Of a stretch of DNA of 6,980 bases, positions 4,748 to 6,980 are shown piece after piece. The DNA lies in NCBI GenBank assembly GCA_050115555.1, contig JASFQI010000264.1, positions 1-6,980 on the forward strand, written 5' to 3'. Positions within the stretch are counted from its first letter, which is position 1. The number at the start of each line of letters is the position of its first letter. The notes beneath the pieces were generated by a model, which did no database searches, had not been told where the DNA came from, and saw nothing but the letters and a program-made list of their open reading frames with translations. A program made the translations under genes and the position numbers. This stretch comes from JASFQI01 sp050115555. Lineage in GTDB: Bacteria > Desulfobacterota > DSM-4660 > Desulfatiglandales > HGW-15.

Positions 4748-6001
4748 ATGGACGAGAAAACTCGCAACGATCTGCTCAAGCTCTTTGAGACAAAACTCTC
4801 CCACGCCATGAAGCTCTACCTGGAGACGTGCTCCCGGTGCGGTGTGTGCACCGAGGCGTGCCACGTCTACGCCTCAATGGGGGGTGTGAATTATATCGCG
4901 GCCTACCGGGCGGAGATCGTCCGGCGGATTTATAAGAGATACTTCAAGGGTCAAGGCAAGGCCCTGCCTTGGATGGGCGAGAGCAAAGAAATCAACGACA
5001 AGAGTCTCCAAGAACTCTACGACGCGGCTTACTCCTGCACCGGCTGCCGGCGCTGCATGGTCTACTGTCCACACGGCATCGACACCCAGTTGATCATGTC
5101 CGTGGCCAAGCTCCTCCTGGTAGGGGCGGGCGCCGAACCCGACGTCCTCACCATGCTTGCGGACATGTCCGTTGCAAAGGGAGACGCCCTCGACTCCTTC
5201 AAGGAGAGCTTCCTGGAAGGCATCCGGAACCTGGAAAAGGACATGGTTGAAAAGTGGAAGTCCGAGGCGGGTGCCACACCCATCCCCGTGGACAAGGAGG
5301 GGGCGGATCTCCTTTACGTAGCCCTGGCCGGGGCCCACTCCATTGTGCCCGCGGCCGCGGTTTTCAATGCGGCCGGCGAGAACTGGACCCTGAGCTTCTT
5401 CGAAGCCGTAAACTTCGGGGCCTTTGTAGGCGACCCCTCCAAGACCAAGCTCATCATGGACCGGATCGTGGACGAGGCCAGACGTCTCCGGGTGAAGGAG
5501 GTCTGTATCTGCGAGTGCGGCACCGCCTTCCGTGTCATGAAGCAGCTCTCGGGCGATCAGCCCTTCAAGGTCTCCTCCCTCACCGAGGTCCATGCACGCT
5601 ACCTCCGGGAGGGGAGAATCACGCTCGACAAAGGCAAGATCCAGGGGCTGGTCACCTACCACGACCCTTGTCAGATCGCCCGGAACGCCGGGGTTATCGA
5701 CGAGCCCCGCTATATCCTGTCCCACCTGACCGACGACTTTCGAGACATGACCAAGGATGCACGGTACAATTGGTGCTGCGGGGGTGGCGGGGGGCTGGTG
5801 GCTCTGGGTGACGAAACCCACGATTTTCGCATGAAATCGTCCCGGGTCAAGGCATATCAGGTTCGGGAGACCGGCGCCACGGTCCTGGCGACCGCCTGCG
5901 AGAACTGCCACTCCCAGCTGAGCGACCTGAATGAGTACTATGACATGGGCGTGGAGGTGCGCTTTCTGAGCTCTATGGTGGCGGACGCCCTGGCCCTCTA
6001 A
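4748..6001 (+). CDS. DsrK/HdrD-like iron-sulfur (CCG-domain) oxidoreductase
   Basis: 417-residue cytoplasmic-type iron-sulfur protein. Two ferredoxin-like 4Fe-4S motifs are complete: Cys28, 31, 34, 38 and Cys97, 100, 103, 107 (then Pro108). A C-terminal CCG domain has HDPC308, C343-C344-G345 inside a glycine run, and C384-x-x-C387, the set that ligates the special disulfide-active 4Fe-4S cluster in HdrB/HdrD and is found in DsrK. The N-terminal CCG repeat (about 188-270) is degenerate: it keeps VCICECGTAF with Cys253, 255 and 257 but no complete CX(n)CCGX(n)CXXC set, as is typical of DsrK-like proteins. No signal peptide or membrane helix is seen, so it should dock to the preceding cytochrome b on the cytoplasmic side. 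AAGGAG (4733-4738) sits in the end of the upstream gene. Likely substrate is a protein or small-molecule disulfide, trisulfide or persulfide. Length is nearer HmcF/TmcB than DsrK. Confidence 0.88.
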   Translation: MDEKTRNDLLKLFETKLSHAMKLYLETCSRCGVCTEACHVYASMGGVNYIAAYRAEIVRRIYKRYFKGQGKALPWMGESKEINDKSLQELYDAAYSCTGCRRCMVYCPHGIDTQLIMSVAKLLLVGAGAEPDVLTMLADMSVAKGDALDSFKESFLEGIRNLEKDMVEKWKSEAGATPIPVDKEGADLLYVALAGAHSIVPAAAVFNAAGENWTLSFFEAVNFGAFVGDPSKTKLIMDRIVDEARRLRVKEVCICECGTAFRVMKQLSGDQPFKVSSLTEVHARYLREGRITLDKGKIQGLVTYHDPCQIARNAGVIDEPRYILSHLTDDFRDMTKDARYNWCCGGGGGLVALGDETHDFRMKSSRVKAYQVRETGATVLATACENCHSQLSDLNEYYDMGVEVRFLSSMVADALAL

Positions 6002-6029
6002 ACCACCGAGACTTCCGTCGGAGCCTGAA

Positions 6030-6064
6030 GCCCCGGACAGGATACATCCCCTGTCCGGGCTTTT
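6030..6064 (+). terminator. Rho-independent terminator of the sulfur/redox operon
   Basis: CCCGGACAGG (6032-6041) and CCTGTCCGGG (6050-6059) form a perfect 10-bp GC-rich stem with an 8-base loop. G6030-C6060 can extend it past a bulged C, and TTTT follows at 6061-6064. It starts 29 bases after the dsrK-like stop and separates that operon from the padR unit. Confidence 0.85.
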
Positions 6065-6183
6065 AGTCCCTTCCCTGTCCGAGCGAAGCGACGTCGAACG
6101 CGTCTGCAGACGTACCCACCATAGCCTTCACCCATCCATTCACCCCCACGTTCAACGGTCCACGCACACCCTCTGTTTATTCC

Positions 6184-6213
6184 TTGACAGAATATTCCAA
6201 AATGGAATATCTA
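6184..6213 (+). promoter_or_regulatory. padR promoter with embedded palindromic operator
   Basis: A perfect -35 TTGACA (6184-6189) is followed, at 18 bases, by a weak -10 TATCTA (6208-6213). The spacer is almost filled by a perfect inverted repeat, ATATTCCA (6192-6199), AAA, TGGAATAT (6203-6210). A dimeric regulator bound here would exclude RNA polymerase. PadR proteins commonly repress their own promoters at such palindromes, so autoregulation by the gene 30 bases downstream is the natural reading. Confidence 0.65.
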
Positions 6214-6242
6214 TGGCTGGAAACATTTGGAGAAGAGGTCTG

Positions 6243-6776
6243 ATGAAAAACCAGCCCGCAGCTGAGTACGCCCTGCTCGGGGCCCTGATGACCGGCCCCT
6301 GTCACGGATACGAGATTCGGTCCTATCTGAAAGAAGGCCTGGGCGCCACGTGGACCATCCCCACGAGCCAGCTCTACGCCCAGCTCAAACGGCTGGAGGA
6401 GCTCGGATACGTGGAATCCAGCCTGGAGTCCCAGGCCTCCCGGCCGGCCAAGCGTGTGTTCGAGGTCACCAGCGGAGGACGCATTGCCTTCCTCGCCTGG
6501 GTCCATACACCGGTCCGGCACGTACGCGACCTGCGGGTGGAGTTCCTGGCCAAGCTGTTCTTTATCCGCAAGCTCGGGTTGGATGGGTCCCGCCTGTTAC
6601 GGGACCAGGACGAGGTAATGGAGCAGGCCCTGAATCGCATGAACGCCCGGCTGGAGCAGGAAACGGATCCCCATCGCCGGCTGAGCACGGGCTTCAAGCG
6701 AGCCACTGCCAAGGCCTGGCGCCGCTGGCTGCAGGACGAGGCAAGCCCATTTGTAAAGGAAAGGATGGAGGCATGA
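6243..6776 (+). CDS. PadR-family transcriptional regulator
   Basis: 177-residue PadR regulator with a long C-terminal domain. The N-terminal winged helix (about 8-80) shows the family hallmarks 'AEYALLGALMTGPCHGYEIRSYL' (7-29), 'IPTSQLYAQLKRLEELGYV' (39-57) and a wing 'SRPAKRVFEVTSGGR' (66-80). The C-terminal part (about 85-175) is helical (LRVEFLAKLFFIRKL, the Vir_act_alpha_C-like dimerisation region) and rich in Arg and Lys. An upstream in-frame ATG at 6213 would add ten residues but lies within the predicted -10 and has no ribosome binding site. ATG 6243 is preceded by GGAGAAGAGG (6229-6238) and yields the normal family N-terminus, so it was chosen. Its stop overlaps the next ATG (ATGA), so the following gene is probably its target and partner. 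The ligand is unknown. Confidence 0.9.
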   Translation: MKNQPAAEYALLGALMTGPCHGYEIRSYLKEGLGATWTIPTSQLYAQLKRLEELGYVESSLESQASRPAKRVFEVTSGGRIAFLAWVHTPVRHVRDLRVEFLAKLFFIRKLGLDGSRLLRDQDEVMEQALNRMNARLEQETDPHRRLSTGFKRATAKAWRRWLQDEASPFVKERMEA

Positions 6777-6980
6777 AGCCGCTTTTTGACGAGATCAAAC
6801 AGAAGGTAAGGCCGATTCTTTCGGCGCAGGGCCTGATGAACAAGCGGGTCCGCGTCGAGGCCCGGCCACTGAGCACGGAAGAAGCTATCGGCAATCCCGA
6901 AGGGGACGACTTCCCCCTACAGCAGGGCAAGGAACGGCTCATGCAGGCCGATCTTGACGGGGCCCTGGGCCAGGCCTTCA
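6773..6980 (+). CDS. Unrecognised gene coupled to padR, 5' part
   Basis: Starts at ATG 6773, overlapping the padR stop by the ATGA arrangement, with GGATGGAGG a few bases upstream in padR. The frame stays open to the right edge, giving 69 visible residues. It opens MKPLFDEIKQKVRPILSAQG, followed by a basic strand (NKRVRVEARP), an STEEAIGNPEGDDFPLQQGK segment and a Gln-rich ending. No signal peptide or cysteine is visible. The 'EEAIG.PE..DFPL..GKE.L' style looks conserved and I have an impression of similar hypothetical proteins from anaerobes, but I cannot name a family. Codon use matches its neighbours, with strong GC bias at third positions, so it is almost certainly coding. It is likely regulated by the PadR protein before it. 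Confidence 0.75.
   Translation, partial: MKPLFDEIKQKVRPILSAQGLMNKRVRVEARPLSTEEAIGNPEGDDFPLQQGKERLMQADLDGALGQAF

Noticed and set aside
4874..5911. 345-codon minus-strand open frame
   Set aside because: It lies wholly inside the DsrK-like gene on the other strand, has no family features and has composition typical of antisense reading of GC-rich coding sequence.
6213..6242. Upstream ATG for padR
   Set aside because: It lies in the predicted -10 region, lacks a ribosome binding site and adds a non-family N-terminal extension. ATG 6243 fits better.
1..6980. Mobile elements, CRISPR arrays, tRNA or rRNA genes
   Set aside because: No direct-repeat arrays, transposase-like or integrase-like frames, cloverleaf or rRNA-like sequence was seen on reading both strands.

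Overview
The window is GC-rich, densely coded bacterial chromosome. The best-supported taxonomic guess is an anaerobe of the sulfate- or sulfur-metabolising Desulfobacterota (former Deltaproteobacteria). That guess rests on a DsrE2-TusA pair followed by a DsrM/HmcE-like cytochrome b and a DsrK/HdrD-like iron-sulfur protein, a combination typical of such organisms. No rRNA, tRNA, transposase, CRISPR array or clear sign of recent transfer is visible.

Layout. (1) Positions 1-2116, minus strand: a P1-family (DmpA-type) peptidase, then a SIMPL-domain protein starting one base after its stop, then the 5' end of a solo B3/B4-domain protein (the PheT-like editing fold) that runs off the left edge. 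A 16-codon leader ORF with a good ribosome binding site overlaps the peptidase start. (2) Positions 2074-2538: a 465-base gap between divergent genes. It holds a possible 38-codon minus-strand ORF, a short plus-strand terminator-like hairpin with eight T's, and a strong sigma-70 promoter (TTGACA-N17-TATATT) for the next gene. (3) Positions 2539-6064, plus strand: a MarR-family regulator, DsrE2-like protein, TusA, NarI-like cytochrome b and DsrK/HdrD-like protein, closed by a good rho-independent terminator. (4) Positions 6065-6980, plus strand: a PadR-family regulator under its own promoter, which carries a perfect 8+3+8 palindrome, translationally coupled (ATGA) to an unrecognised gene cut by the right edge.

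How the parts may work together. The core is a compact sulfur-relay and membrane-redox cassette. TusA and DsrE2 belong to families that carry sulfane sulfur as cysteine persulfide. The cytochrome b keeps all four NarI-type haem-ligand histidines at NarI spacing. Its partner has two ferredoxin-type 4Fe-4S motifs and one complete CCG domain, the cluster type that HdrD and DsrK use on disulfide or trisulfide substrates. The inference is that this two-subunit quinone-linked complex exchanges electrons with a persulfide, disulfide or trisulfide carried by TusA/DsrE2. No DsrAB, DsrC, multihaem cytochrome c or periplasmic subunit is encoded beside it. A related inverted repeat (GTT-A-N-A-N-T-N-TGAAC) lies in the marR promoter and just before dsrE2, so the MarR protein, which has an adjacent Cys24-Cys25 pair, probably controls both itself and the operon. 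Its trigger may be a reactive sulfur or redox signal, but that is inference.
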